64,000 bases of DNA from Gp6-AA40 sp963772955 (lineage in GTDB: Bacteria > Acidobacteriota > Vicinamibacteria > Vicinamibacterales > UBA2999). The notes under the pieces were generated by a model. That model was given only the letters and a program-made list of their open reading frames with translations. It did no database searches and was not told where the DNA came from. Position 1 is the first letter of the stretch. Every line of letters starts with the position of its first letter. This document shows positions 9,044 through 18,275 of the stretch, piece by piece. The stretch is taken from assembly GCA_963772955.1 (NCBI GenBank), contig CAVYZF010000002.1:110483-174482 (forward strand), given 5' to 3'. Made by a program: the position numbers and the translations under genes.

Positions 9044-10609
9044 ATGAATCGAACCACACCCAAACCCGGAGGCGGCGCCCTCGCAAGCCTCGCGCTTGCG
9101 ATGCGGTCGAAACGCACCGCGTTTGTCGTCCTGCAATCGTTCGCGTCAGGTCTCCCGCTCGGACTTGTCTGGTACGCGATCCCCGACTGGATGCGCGACA
9201 TCGGTGTCGACATTCGCCTCGTCGGCCTGATCACGCTCGCGCAGGCACCCTGGACGTTCAAGGTGATGTGGGCGCCGCTCATGGACCGATACGTACCGCC
9301 GTTCTGGGGACGACGACGGGGGTGGATGGCTGTGACGCAGGTTGCGCTCTTCGCGTGCGGCCTGATCCTCGCTGGAGTCGGTGAACGGCCCGAAGCGATC
9401 TGGGTCGTCGGTGCCATCGCTCTGGCGACGGCGCTCGCATCGGCGTCTCAGGACATCGCGATTGATGCGTACGCAGTCGAAGTACTGCACAAGGAGGAGC
9501 AGGGGGCTGCCGCAGGCGCGCGCACGGCTCTCTATCGTGTCGCGTTGCTGGTGTCGGGTGGACTCTCGATCACGCTCGCCGCCCAGATCGGATGGCCGGC
9601 GGTCAACGCGCTCATGGCCTTCGTCTACATCCCGATGCTCCTGATTACGTGGAAGTCGCCGGAGCCGGAGGTCGAGGCACCCTCACCGCGTTCGCTCAAC
9701 GACGCGGTCTGGCAACCCTTCCTCAGCTTTCTCACGCGCCCGCGTGCGCTCGAAATCCTTGCCTTCGTCGTGCTCTACAAGCTGGCCGACCAGCTCGCCC
9801 AGTCACTGACGCGGCCATTCCTGATCGACATGGGCTACGACGCCACGCAGCGCGGTGTCGCGCTCGCCACGATTGGTGCAACAGGAACCATGGCCGGCGC
9901 GTTCATCGGGGGCTGGGTCACCACGCTCGCGGGCCTCGGGCACTCGCTCTGGATCTTCGGCTTCCTGCAGCTCTTCTCCAACATCGGCTACTACCTGCTC
10001 TCGCTACTGGGTGCGCCGAACGTTCCGGCGATGTACGCGGCAACCGGGTTCGAGTTGCTGACATCGGGTATGGGAACGGGTGCGTTCGCGGTGCTGCTGC
10101 TGCGGCTCACTGAAAGACGTTTCTCAGCAACGCAGTACGCGCTCTTCTCCAGCCTCTTTGCGCTGCCGCGTGTCGTTGCGGGACCGATCACCGGATTCGC
10201 TGTCGCCGCGATTGGATGGTCGACTTTCTTTCTCACGACGCTCGTGATCGGGGTCCCGGGACTGCTCATGCTCCATCGGTTCGCGCCGTTTGGTGTGCGG
10301 GAGCCGCAGTTCGAGCACGACGGTGAGCCCTCGCCGGCAGCGCCGGCTTCAGGTCTCCTGCGCCCTGGGATGACTGCGGCTGTGGCCCTGGCAATCGCGA
10401 CCTCGCTGTTGCTGGCCGTGCTCGATGCGATGGACAAGGCGCGCACGGCTCCCGGCACTGGCTTCGATATCGCCGGAGCGATGTGGCGGCTCACTCATCC
10501 CGCGGATCCAGGTGGATGGGTTCAGGTCGTCGGCATCCTGGCCTTCGCGATCGTGGGTGGCATGTTCATCGCCGCAATGCGGGTGCGCCGGGCCCGCACC
10601 TCATCCTGA
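9044..10609 (+). CDS. AmpG-like MFS permease
   Basis: 521 residues with about 12-14 membrane helices. The N-terminal part matches AmpG: FASGLPLGLVWYAIPDWMRD, AQAPWTFKVMWAPLMDRY and the loop FWGRRRGW. AmpG imports anhydro-muropeptides for cell-wall recycling, and related acidobacterial proteins may carry other solutes. The C terminus is extended (residues 420-521) with two extra helices. The ribosome site is weak; TATAGT at about 9033 could be a -10 box, giving a very short leader. Confidence 0.8.
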   Translation: MNRTTPKPGGGALASLALAMRSKRTAFVVLQSFASGLPLGLVWYAIPDWMRDIGVDIRLVGLITLAQAPWTFKVMWAPLMDRYVPPFWGRRRGWMAVTQVALFACGLILAGVGERPEAIWVVGAIALATALASASQDIAIDAYAVEVLHKEEQGAAAGARTALYRVALLVSGGLSITLAAQIGWPAVNALMAFVYIPMLLITWKSPEPEVEAPSPRSLNDAVWQPFLSFLTRPRALEILAFVVLYKLADQLAQSLTRPFLIDMGYDATQRGVALATIGATGTMAGAFIGGWVTTLAGLGHSLWIFGFLQLFSNIGYYLLSLLGAPNVPAMYAATGFELLTSGMGTGAFAVLLLRLTERRFSATQYALFSSLFALPRVVAGPITGFAVAAIGWSTFFLTTLVIGVPGLLMLHRFAPFGVREPQFEHDGEPSPAAPASGLLRPGMTAAVALAIATSLLLAVLDAMDKARTAPGTGFDIAGAMWRLTHPADPGGWVQVVGILAFAIVGGMFIAAMRVRRARTSS

Positions 10610-10682
10610 CAGCCTGACAGCATCCTCGCCGAATTGGTCCTCTGGCAGGTCTCTTGCCACAATCAGCCCGAGGAGCAAGCTC

Positions 10683-11544
10683 ATGCCGCGAGCGATCTGG
10701 ACTGGTTCTCTCTCTTTCGGTCTCGTGAATATCCCAATCGAGGTGCACACGGCTGTGCGCGCGCCCATCGTCCGCACTTCAGGATGCTCCACGCCAAGGA
10801 TCGCTCTCCGATCAACTTCGAGCGCATCTGCCAGAAGGACGGCAAGCCCGTCGCCTGGAGCGACATCGTCAAGGGCTACGAATACGAAACAGGCCGCTTC
10901 GTCGAGGCAGACGCCATCGACGATCGCTATTTCGACAAGCCTTACTACCTGACGGCGAAGAAGGGCGGCGAGGTGGCGTATGCGCTGCTGAGAGAAGCGA
11001 TGAACGAGTCCGGCAGGATCGGCATCGCAAAGTTCACCATGCGCGAGACGCAGCATCTTGCGGCTGTCGAAGGCATCGGTGATGCGCTCGTGCTCTCCAC
11101 GCTACGGTTCGCGGACGAACTCGTGGACACGGGCTCGCTGAGTTTCCCTAGCGGCAAGAACCTGAAGAAGACCGAGCTCACGCTGGCAAAGACACTCGTG
11201 GAGACCCTGGCGCCGAGTGGGACCCGGACAAGTACAAGGACGACTACCAGCAGAATCTGATGCGAGTGATCAAAGCCAAGATGAAGGGGAAGGAAGCGAA
11301 GCTGGTTGCCGACGAACGCCCGCGGGACTCCAATGTGATCGATCTCATGGAGCGGCTGCGCGACAGCCTCGGGCAATCAGGCAACGGCCGGACGAAGAAG
11401 ACCGCCATGCGCGGCAAGGCGAAGAAGACCGCCATTCGCGCACGCAACAGCGGCGCAAAGGTCACGCGGCCGCGTGACCTACGGCAGTCGCATGAATCGA
11501 TGGCTGTAGAGGTACCGTCGCCACGCCCACGCGGCGACCGCTGA
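10683..11544 (+). pseudogene. Ku-type NHEJ protein gene with two frameshifts and an internal deletion
   Basis: The start (ATG 10683, GAGGAG upstream) encodes PRAIWTGSLSFGLVNIPIEV, the classic N terminus of bacterial Ku. The frame then breaks near 10765, where five bases stand in place of the expected three-base codon after TAVR. It resumes as HFRMLHAKDRSPINFE and KGYEYETGRFV. After GRFV the protein jumps directly to EADAIDDRYFDKPYY, so about 25 residues usual in Ku are missing in frame. A second frameshift near 11211 (one base lost in a GCGGCC-like context) precedes WDPDKYKDDYQQN and the tail NVIDLMERLR. The Lys-rich tail overlaps the convergent small gene by 66 bases. LigD is not in the window. 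Ku binds DNA ends in end-joining; this copy is probably inactive unless the sequence is wrong. Confidence 0.85.
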
Positions 11545-11700
11545 CGCGGCATACGGCAAGGCCCTCGCCGACCATGCGGACCACGCGATACGCCTGGGGT
11601 TGTAGCGACCGACCCGCTCGCGGAGTGTGTCGATCCGGCGATCGATCGCAAGCCGTTTCTCGCGCACATCCGCTACGACTGTGTCCGTGCTCGGAGCCAT
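11479..11700 (-). CDS. small membrane-anchored protein (DUF3618-like)
   Basis: 73 residues: an N-terminal charged helix (VADVREKRLAIDRRIDTLRER) and one membrane segment near residues 42-60. This layout matches small DUF3618-type proteins that are often encoded beside holin-X-like proteins. Its start lies inside the end of the upstream gene (28-base overlap), which suggests translational coupling. Assignment to DUF3618 is tentative. Confidence 0.6.
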   Translation of the reverse strand: MAPSTDTVVADVREKRLAIDRRIDTLRERVGRYNPRRIAWSAWSARALPYAASAVAAWAWRRYLYSHRFMRLP

Positions 11701-12065
11701 TCCGCACTCTCCTTCAGGCTATCGACACTCTTGGGCATGAAGCGCTCGCGCGACAACATCGAGCGGCTCATCATGGCGAGCCCCACCGCGATCACCACCA
11801 GTGGAAGCGCGACGACGGCAAAGCCCGCCCACGCTGGCCAGCCGAAGGCGTAGGACGCGCCCCACGCGATCGTCTCGAGGAACATGATGGCCGCGAGGAT
11901 ACCGAAGCCGATGGCGGCCAACACGGTGATCAAGCCGCCCTTGATTCGTACAACCTCTTCCCGCATCTCGGTACGCGCTAGCAGGATCTCGTCGCGCACG
12001 AGGCCGATGCCGTCCCGGATCGTGCCTCGTATTAGATCGGCAATCGACTCTTCATGAGGTGCCAT
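11673..12065 (-). CDS. phage-holin-like membrane protein (holin-X/DUF1469 type)
   Basis: 130 residues. An amphipathic N-terminal helix (IADLIRGTIRDGIGLVRDEI) is followed by two closely spaced membrane helices (about 43-65 and 75-98), as in the Phage_holin_3_6 / putative actinobacterial holin-X family. Despite the name these are chromosomal envelope proteins found beside DUF3618 and YtxH-like genes in stress-related groups; no lysis role is implied. A GAGGAG ribosome site precedes ATG 12065. Confidence 0.75.
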   Translation of the reverse strand: MAPHEESIADLIRGTIRDGIGLVRDEILLARTEMREEVVRIKGGLITVLAAIGFGILAAIMFLETIAWGASYAFGWPAWAGFAVVALPLVVIAVGLAMMSRSMLSRERFMPKSVDSLKESAEWLRARTQS

Positions 12066-12233
12066 GCGTATCCTCCTCGTTGCCGAATCGAAAAGTGCAA
12101 TCGCACTGCCATGGATCCAGCAGGACTACACGTGAGCTCGATGCTCGACCGCTCGAACGAGGATGAGAAGGAATTACAAAGGCATATACCTTGCTCCTCT
12201 CCTTTTGACTCTACCCGGCTCAGGAGGAGCACC

Positions 12234-12779
12234 ATGAACACTCGGAATATTCTCTTGGGAGTTGCCACCATTCTCTGCAGTGGCGCACTGAGCTCGGCTC
12301 AGATCGCGCCACAGGGACAGGGAGGTGGAGCTCCACAGCCTCGAACACAGCAGCCACGGGCAGATCCGACTGGAGGCCCAGTCACCACTTTTGCGGGCTG
12401 CCTTTATCGTGAGGACTCGATTCCTGGACGCTCGCCGAACATCGCCGAAAAAGCAGGCGTGCTCGAGGACTACGTACTCGCGGACGCAACACCAGCGAGA
12501 GAGCCGAAGCGCTTATCCGATCCGCCGATCGCCGACGCAGGACAACCTCTGGCAGCGGCGATAGCCGGACTCGCAAGCGGCCGCATGTACAAGGTCACCA
12601 AGCTCGATGATGGAAGACTGAGGGTCCTTGTCGGCAAGCGTGTCGAAGTGACCGGTACGATCAAGCCGGACGACGATGCCAGGTCCGCTGATCGCGCCAC
12701 CAACACCAACCTGCCCAATATCGAAGGGACGTCGATTCACGAAGTCAGCGGGGCATCGTGTCCCGTAACACCTCACTGA
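12234..12779 (+). CDS. secreted protein of unknown function
   Basis: 181 residues. The signal peptide is NTRNILLGVATILCSGALS with cleavage near SSAQ. A Gln/Pro-rich stretch follows, and then a small beta-rich domain with TFAGCLYRED, MYKVTKLDDGRLRVLVGKRVEV and TGTIKPDD. It resembles acidobacterial exported proteins with an OB-like TGTI...D segment that may bind a ligand; I do not recognise a named family. Two Cys (in AGCLY and ASCPV) could form a disulfide. ATG 12234 has a strong AGGAGGAG site. It is divergent from the holin-like gene. Confidence 0.7.
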   Translation: MNTRNILLGVATILCSGALSSAQIAPQGQGGGAPQPRTQQPRADPTGGPVTTFAGCLYREDSIPGRSPNIAEKAGVLEDYVLADATPAREPKRLSDPPIADAGQPLAAAIAGLASGRMYKVTKLDDGRLRVLVGKRVEVTGTIKPDDDARSADRATNTNLPNIEGTSIHEVSGASCPVTPH

Positions 12780-12846
12780 CGTCACTGGTTAGGAGGGTGG
12801 TCGGTGGAAGTGGATTCCATTGACCACCATCCACCACCAGACTTCG

Positions 12847-13584
12847 TCAGATGATCGTGAATGGTGGACCGGTCTCTGTGAGATCGAGTGCGGACTGAAT
12901 CGACTCGAACTCTGGCGCCTGCTTGATGGCCTCACGATCGGCCGCGACATACAACTGGCCACGCTCCTTGTCGATGCCTTCGACGGTGTCCGGCGAAACG
13001 ATCACCGAGCGACCGCCGATCCAGTTGCTGGTATCGACAAGCAGATAGCGGATGCGCCAGCTGTCTTCGCCGATCAGGAAATCGTCCACGTGACCGATCT
13101 CGCCGTTGCGCGCTTGTAGGTGATAGCCCGTGCTCTTCCTGACGCTGCGAAGATTGCGCGCCTCCGGATCGATTCCGCTCTTCTCCGCAACGGGCCCGGT
13201 GTCAACCGGGCCCCCCGTGACGAGCGCGGTCGGACTGTCGAAGCTTCCCCAGAGGCTCGCCGAGCCCCAATAGTCCGGATAGCCGTAGTACGTGAGGATC
13301 TGCGACTCACTCGTGGGCGAGAGATCCTCGCCCTCCTTGAACTCGGGGCTGTTCCAGACCTGATCTTTCGTGAGGCTCAACGGCACGCCCGTTCGCCCCC
13401 ACTCGCCGCTGACCGACATCGGCGAGATTAGGACCCGTTTGCCGCTGAACCACTTCCCGGTGTCCACGAGCAGATAGCGCACGGTCCATCGATCTTCTTC
13501 GAAATAGAAGTCTTCGAGCGTCCCGATGTCGCCATCAGTGCCTCGAACGGCGGCGCCAGAAATCTTGTGAGCCAGATGCAACAT
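12847..13584 (-). CDS. PRC-barrel domain protein, two domains
   Basis: 245 residues. Two PRC-barrel-like halves are visible: residues 5-80, with GDIGTLEDFYFEEDRWTVRY and LLVDTGKWFSGKRVLISP, and about 155-235, with GEIGHVDDFLIGEDSWRIRY and LLVDTSNWIGGRSVIVSP. The halves align clearly and so arose by internal duplication. PRC-barrel proteins of this type occur in stress and envelope gene groups in soil bacteria. ATG 13584 has CGGAGG upstream; a longer in-frame start is rejected because it lacks one. It is divergent from the YtxH-like gene. Confidence 0.85.
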   Translation of the reverse strand: MLHLAHKISGAAVRGTDGDIGTLEDFYFEEDRWTVRYLLVDTGKWFSGKRVLISPMSVSGEWGRTGVPLSLTKDQVWNSPEFKEGEDLSPTSESQILTYYGYPDYWGSASLWGSFDSPTALVTGGPVDTGPVAEKSGIDPEARNLRSVRKSTGYHLQARNGEIGHVDDFLIGEDSWRIRYLLVDTSNWIGGRSVIVSPDTVEGIDKERGQLYVAADREAIKQAPEFESIQSALDLTETGPPFTII

Positions 13585-13729
13585 AACGTGACCTCCGCGA
13601 TGAGCCTCGAGGCTCTCGGTCTCCGCAAGGAGCAAAGCGCAGACCACACGCGCGAACTCATCGTCTTGAGCTCAGTTGGCAGTTGTATTGAACACAAGCG
13701 CCGAACAGTGAACTTCGGAGGAGGTCATC

Positions 13730-14011
13730 GTGCAGGAGCAGCAGAACGTATGGACCAGCGTCACAGTGATGGCGCTCGTCGGCGGCGTTATTACAGCCCT
13801 TCTTTACACGAATCGTGGTCGTCAGTCGCTGGAGCGAATGGAGACGGCGCTCGACGACTTCGGCCGGTCGCTTCAACACCTTCGCGGCACTATCCAGAAG
13901 GCGGGCCTCGTCGCGACGCAGGGAATCGACGTCGCGAGCGAGAGCGTTGAAGTGGTCTCACACCTGATCGGCAAGGGCTCGCGAAGAGAGGGCTCATCGG
14001 CGCTCCACTGA
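13730..14011 (+). CDS. YtxH-like membrane-anchored protein
   Basis: 93 residues starting at GTG 13730, with GGAGGAGGTCATC just upstream. One membrane helix (about residues 9-27, VTVMALVGGVITALLYT) is followed by GRQSLERMETALDDFGRSL and a long amphipathic helical tail, the YtxH/gas-vesicle-like stress protein pattern. It belongs with the PRC-barrel, holin-X-like and DUF3618-like genes as a likely envelope-stress set. Function is not established. Confidence 0.7.
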   Translation: MQEQQNVWTSVTVMALVGGVITALLYTNRGRQSLERMETALDDFGRSLQHLRGTIQKAGLVATQGIDVASESVEVVSHLIGKGSRREGSSALH

Positions 14012-14066
14012 GACGCAGCCACAGCCCAGGCGTTGCGCGTAACATAGAGGCCGTTCAGGAGGACAG

Positions 14067-16037
14067 ATGGGGAACGGCCGGATATGGACGGCCCTGGCGA
14101 TGCCGATCGCCGGGCTGATGATGTGGGTGTGCCTCTCGTCGCCGGTGACTGCGCAGCAGGTGGCGGTCACGCCCAACGAGAACCTCGTCGCCGACGGGTT
14201 GCCGCCGATTCCCGCTTCGCTGATCGAAGACGTCCGCAAGTACTCGGAAGCGCGGACGGCCGTGATGGTGGATTGGCATCCAGTCAGGCGTGAGGTCCTG
14301 ATCTCGACGCGCTTCGGTGACGCCGCCCAGCTTCACTCCGTCGCGATGCCGGCCGGCGCGCGTCGTCAACTCACGTTCTATTCGGACCGAATCAACGGCG
14401 GCTGGTATCAGCCGACGCGCGGTGACTTCCTCGTCTTCTCGAAAGATGTCGGCGGCAACGAGTTCTACCAGCTCTTTCGCCTCGATCTCGCCACTGGTGA
14501 CGTCACGATGCTGACGGATGGCAAGTCGAGGAACGACACACCCCTGTGGAGTCGTGTCGGCGATCGCATGGCTTACACGTCAACGCGACGCAACGGAACC
14601 GACACCGATCTCTACGTGATGGATCCGCGCGATTCGAAGACCGACCGGTTGCTCGCACAACTTGAAGGCGGCGGATGGGAGCCGCTCGACTGGTCGCCTG
14701 ATGGCTCCCGCATGATCGTGATGGAGTACATCTCGATCAACGAAAGCTACCTCTGGCTGATGAACACCGCGACCGGCGAGAAGACACTGATCACGCCCAA
14801 GGGTGGTGGTGAAAAGGTCTCTTACGGCTCGGCGCGATTCAGCGCGGACGGCAAAGTCCTGTACGTCACCTCCGATCAGGGAAGCGAGTTCCAGCTCCTC
14901 CGCTACGCCGACCTCGGAGCCACGCCGTTCAAGCCGCTCTCGGCGCACATCTCGTGGGATGTCGAGAGCTTCGAGGTCTCACACGACGGTGCGGCAATCG
15001 CGTTCGTGACCAACGAGGGCGGCATCAGCAAGCTGCATCTGCTCGATACACGCAGCGGGAAGGAACGGCCTGTGCCCGCCCTTCCCGTCGGCGTCATCGG
15101 CACATTGCTCTGGCATCGCAACAATCGCGATCTCGGGATGACGATGATGTCGGCGCGTGCGCCGGCTGACACCTTCTCGCTCGATGTGGTCAGCGGTCAG
15201 CTCACGCGCTGGACCGAGAGCGAGACCGGCGGAATGAACCCGAGCACGCTCTCGGAGCCCGAGCTCGTCAAGTGGCTCAGCACCGAGGGCGCCCAGATCA
15301 GCGGCTTCGTGTACAAACCTCCGCAGCGGTTCACCGGCAAGCGCCCGGTGATCGTCAACATTCACGGCGGCCCTGAAGCGCAGACCCGCCCAGGGTTCAT
15401 TGGTCGCAACAACTACTACCTCAACGAGCTCGGCGTCGCCATCATCTACCCGAACGTGCGTGGTTCGTCCGGCTTCGGCAAGACGTTCGTGAAAGCAGAC
15501 GACGGGGTGACCCGGCATCGGTCGTATCAGGATCTGGGAACACTGCTCGATTGGATCAAGACGCGACCCGACCTGGATGGCGATCGCATCCTGGTCACAG
15601 GGGGAAGCTACGGCGGCCACATGACGCTCGTCGCGGCCACGCAGTACAACGATCGCATCCGCGCGTCCGTGGCAGTGTCCGCCATCAGCAGTCTGGTCTC
15701 GAATCTCGAGCACACAGAGTCGTACCGGCGCGATCTGCGGCGGGCCGAGTACGGTGACGAGCGCGACCCGAAGGTGCGGCAGTACATGAACGAGCTGTCA
15801 CCGATGGCGCTCGCACAGAACATCACGAAACCGATGTTTGTCATCCACGGTGACAACGACCCGCGCGTGCCGGTGTCTGAAGCGCATCAGATCGTCGATG
15901 CCGCGCGCGCCAACAAGGTGCCGGTCTGGCTGCTGCTCGGTAAGAATGAAGGGCACGGCTTCGCGCGAAAGAGCAATCTGGACTTCCAGTTCTACTCAAC
16001 GATTCAATTCGTGCGACAGTACTTGTTAGGTCAATAG
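14067..16037 (+). CDS. secreted S9-family prolyl oligopeptidase-like peptidase
   Basis: 656 residues with a signal peptide ending near VTAQQ. The N-terminal part (about 40-390) is a WD40/TolB-like beta-propeller (repeats such as WHPVRREVLISTRFGD and LDWSPDGSRMIVME). The C-terminal alpha/beta hydrolase has the oxyanion segment NIHGGPEAQTRPGF, the nucleophile Ser in GGSYGGHMT, the acid Asp in HGDNDPRVPVSE and the catalytic His in NEGHGF. It is complete in length and in all three catalytic residues. It should hydrolyse peptides in the periplasm. ATG 14067 has AGGAGGAC upstream. Confidence 0.92.
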   Translation: MGNGRIWTALAMPIAGLMMWVCLSSPVTAQQVAVTPNENLVADGLPPIPASLIEDVRKYSEARTAVMVDWHPVRREVLISTRFGDAAQLHSVAMPAGARRQLTFYSDRINGGWYQPTRGDFLVFSKDVGGNEFYQLFRLDLATGDVTMLTDGKSRNDTPLWSRVGDRMAYTSTRRNGTDTDLYVMDPRDSKTDRLLAQLEGGGWEPLDWSPDGSRMIVMEYISINESYLWLMNTATGEKTLITPKGGGEKVSYGSARFSADGKVLYVTSDQGSEFQLLRYADLGATPFKPLSAHISWDVESFEVSHDGAAIAFVTNEGGISKLHLLDTRSGKERPVPALPVGVIGTLLWHRNNRDLGMTMMSARAPADTFSLDVVSGQLTRWTESETGGMNPSTLSEPELVKWLSTEGAQISGFVYKPPQRFTGKRPVIVNIHGGPEAQTRPGFIGRNNYYLNELGVAIIYPNVRGSSGFGKTFVKADDGVTRHRSYQDLGTLLDWIKTRPDLDGDRILVTGGSYGGHMTLVAATQYNDRIRASVAVSAISSLVSNLEHTESYRRDLRRAEYGDERDPKVRQYMNELSPMALAQNITKPMFVIHGDNDPRVPVSEAHQIVDAARANKVPVWLLLGKNEGHGFARKSNLDFQFYSTIQFVRQYLLGQ

Positions 16038-16072
16038 CAGGCGGGTCTGTAGACTCGCCGAAAGCCAACAGG

Positions 16073-16543
16073 ATGGATATTCCAATCGGAGGAATGGGCG
16101 CGGCGATTTTCGGCGCGCTGGCCGTGCTCGCATGGCGGATGCACGAGTCGCGGCGTCCCGTATCGCTGCGCGGACTCGTGATTCCTCCGCTCGGCATGAG
16201 CACGGGCTTCTCGATGTTCGCCATGCAGGCGTTTCGCGTGCCCTGGACCTGGGGACTGTCCGCGTTCGTGCTGGGCGCCGCGATTTTCGCCACGCCGGTG
16301 ATCGCGACGAGCCGGCTGACGCGCGAGGGTAACGTTGTCATGATGCGCCGGTCACCGTGGTTCATCGTGATCATCCTGGTGCTGGCGGCGATCCGGCTGG
16401 CGCTGCGCGGCTATGTGGGCGAGCTCATCTCCCCGCAACAAACGGCGGGCCTGTTCTTCATCCTGGCGTTCGGCATGATCGTCAGGTGGCGCAGTTCTCT
16501 CTTCGTGCAGTATCAGCGTCTCACGGCCGATCAGCGGCCCTGA
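16073..16543 (+). CDS. CcdC-like (DUF1453) membrane protein
   Basis: 156 residues with about four membrane helices. The segments RGLVIPPLGMSTGFSMF, FVLGAAIFATPVIATSRL and FIVIILVLAAIRLALRGYV fit the CcdC/DUF1453 family, which is found near cytochrome c biogenesis genes in Bacillus but has no proven activity. It starts 35 bases after the S9 peptidase gene and may be co-transcribed with it. Confidence 0.72.
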   Translation: MDIPIGGMGAAIFGALAVLAWRMHESRRPVSLRGLVIPPLGMSTGFSMFAMQAFRVPWTWGLSAFVLGAAIFATPVIATSRLTREGNVVMMRRSPWFIVIILVLAAIRLALRGYVGELISPQQTAGLFFILAFGMIVRWRSSLFVQYQRLTADQRP

Positions 16544-16761
16544 CTCGCGTCGGGCGCGTACAGTTCGGCGCTCGATCGAGAGAGCCGATCACATTTGTGG
16601 AACGCAACGAAGTAACCCACGACGGAGACTACGATCGCGATGTCGCGCGCCGCGGCGACAAGGGTTCGGCGCGAGGATCCCTTTTCGCGCGGCATCGCGA
16701 GTCGAGCGTGCCGTCTCCGCGCTGTGTTCTTGGCCGATCTCTTGCTCGGGTGGCGCTCGCG

Positions 16762-16947
16762 ATGACTTCACACTCCCCCAGCTCATCCATCCACTGGCAC
16801 GAGGCCCTGCTCGGACGATCGCTGGCGGCCTGCGTCCATCCGATGGCGGCATGGCAGTCGAGAGCACGATCGTTTCGCGTGCTGCTCGTCGCCGGTTACT
16901 TCGCGATGGGATACGTGACGGTCCTGGCGGCAATCGCGTTGCTCTAG
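16762..16947 (+). CDS. possible small membrane protein
   Basis: 61 residues, one hydrophobic segment near the C terminus (VLLVAGYFAMGYVTVLAAIA). No family is recognised and the ribosome site is weak (TCGCG before the ATG). The 220 bases before it, from 16544, hold no recognisable gene. It ends 15 bases before the M48 peptidase start. It could be a chance reading frame. Confidence 0.3.
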   Translation: MTSHSPSSSIHWHEALLGRSLAACVHPMAAWQSRARSFRVLLVAGYFAMGYVTVLAAIALL

Positions 16948-16962
16948 CATCCGCCTTACAAT

Positions 16963-18252
16963 TTGCGCACTGTGCGCGCCACACTCCTGTGCAGCCTCTT
17001 TCTGCTCCTGTTCTGCGCTGCGAATCAGGCGCAAACGACGACGACTGCCCCGCCGACGACCGATCCGGGCGCCGAACGCGTCGCGGTTCCGGATCCAACT
17101 CCAGAAGCCCTGAGCTACTACCGAAGCGGGAACGTCCTGTTCGTCCTTGGAAACCTCTGGGACCTGCTGATCCCGTCGCTGTTGTTATTCGCCGGCGTCT
17201 CGGCCCGCATTCGTGACTGGGCCCGGCGGACCGGCCGGAAGTGGTTCTTCGAGATCGGGCTCTACTTCATCGCCTTTACGGTGATCATCTTCCTGGTCGA
17301 TCTCCCGCTCTCCTACTACCAGGGATTCGTTCGCCAGCACGCCTACGGCCTTTCGAATCAGACCTTCGGGAAGTGGGCACGCGACGAGGTCACCGGGCTG
17401 TTCGTCGGCATGGTTGCCGGGGTGTTGTTCATCTGGGTGCCCTACTTCATGCTGAGTAAGAGCCCTCGACGATGGTGGCTCTACACCGGCGTCCTGGCGA
17501 TCCCGTTCATCGTCCTTGTGTCGCTCGTGCAGCCGATCTGGATCGATCCGCTGTTCAATAGATTCGGTCCGATGAAAGACAAGGCGCTCGAGGCCGATAT
17601 CCTCACGCTGGCGGATCGCGCAGGGATAGAGGGGAGCAGAGTCTTCGAAGTCGCCAAGAGCGAGGACACCAAGGCGGTGAATGCCTATGTCGCCGGGTTC
17701 GGAGGTACGAAGCGCATCGTGCTGTGGGACACGATCCTGGCGAAGCTGAATCGCAAGCAACTTCTTGTCGTCATGGGCCACGAAATGGGCCACTACGTGC
17801 TCGGCCACGTCTGGAAATCCATCCTGGCCCTGTCCGCGCTCATCATCCTCGCGCTCTACGCGGTCCATCGCACGTCAGGCTGGTTGATCGGCCGCTACCG
17901 TCATCGCTTTGGTTTCAGTGAGCTCTCGGATGTCGCGTCGCTGCCGCTCATCATCGTCCTCTTCAGCATCGCCTCGCTCGTCGTGACACCGATCGCGCTG
18001 GCGATGCAGCGGCACTTCGAGCACGAAGCCGATCGCTTCGGCTTGGAGATTACCCGCGACAATCATGCGGCCGCCACCGCCTTTGTCACGCTGCAGCAGG
18101 AGAACCTTGGCGTGCCGCGGCCGGGCCCTCTGTACACGTGGTGGCGCGCCAGTCATCCCTCGCTCGGTGACCGAATCGACTTCAGCAACGACTACCGTCC
18201 ATGGGAATCACACCAGCCGCTCGTCTACGAGAGTTACTTCAAGACGCCGTAA
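16963..18252 (+). CDS. M48-family zinc metallopeptidase (Ste24-like)
   Basis: Up to 429 residues; TTG 16963 and GTG 16972 are both possible starts, neither with a clear ribosome site. A signal peptide or first helix (LLCSLFLLLFCAANQAQ) is followed by several membrane helices. The zinc motif HEMGHYVLGH lies near residue 270, and the third ligand Glu is in HFEHEADRFGLE. An N-terminal PLSYYQGFVRQHAYGLSNQTF segment is typical of Ste24/CAAX-type proteases, which cleave membrane-associated or misfolded proteins. All active-site residues are present. Confidence 0.9.
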   Translation: MRTVRATLLCSLFLLLFCAANQAQTTTTAPPTTDPGAERVAVPDPTPEALSYYRSGNVLFVLGNLWDLLIPSLLLFAGVSARIRDWARRTGRKWFFEIGLYFIAFTVIIFLVDLPLSYYQGFVRQHAYGLSNQTFGKWARDEVTGLFVGMVAGVLFIWVPYFMLSKSPRRWWLYTGVLAIPFIVLVSLVQPIWIDPLFNRFGPMKDKALEADILTLADRAGIEGSRVFEVAKSEDTKAVNAYVAGFGGTKRIVLWDTILAKLNRKQLLVVMGHEMGHYVLGHVWKSILALSALIILALYAVHRTSGWLIGRYRHRFGFSELSDVASLPLIIVLFSIASLVVTPIALAMQRHFEHEADRFGLEITRDNHAAATAFVTLQQENLGVPRPGPLYTWWRASHPSLGDRIDFSNDYRPWESHQPLVYESYFKTP

Positions 18253-18275
18253 GCGACGCGCGACCGAATCGTCAG

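Noticed and set aside
11673..12065. Prophage holin
   Set aside because: Although the fold is called holin-like, no phage genes adjoin and the neighbours are envelope/stress genes.
16589..17098. 169-codon minus-strand open frame
   Set aside because: Arg/Pro-rich antisense of the M48 peptidase start and the spacer before it.
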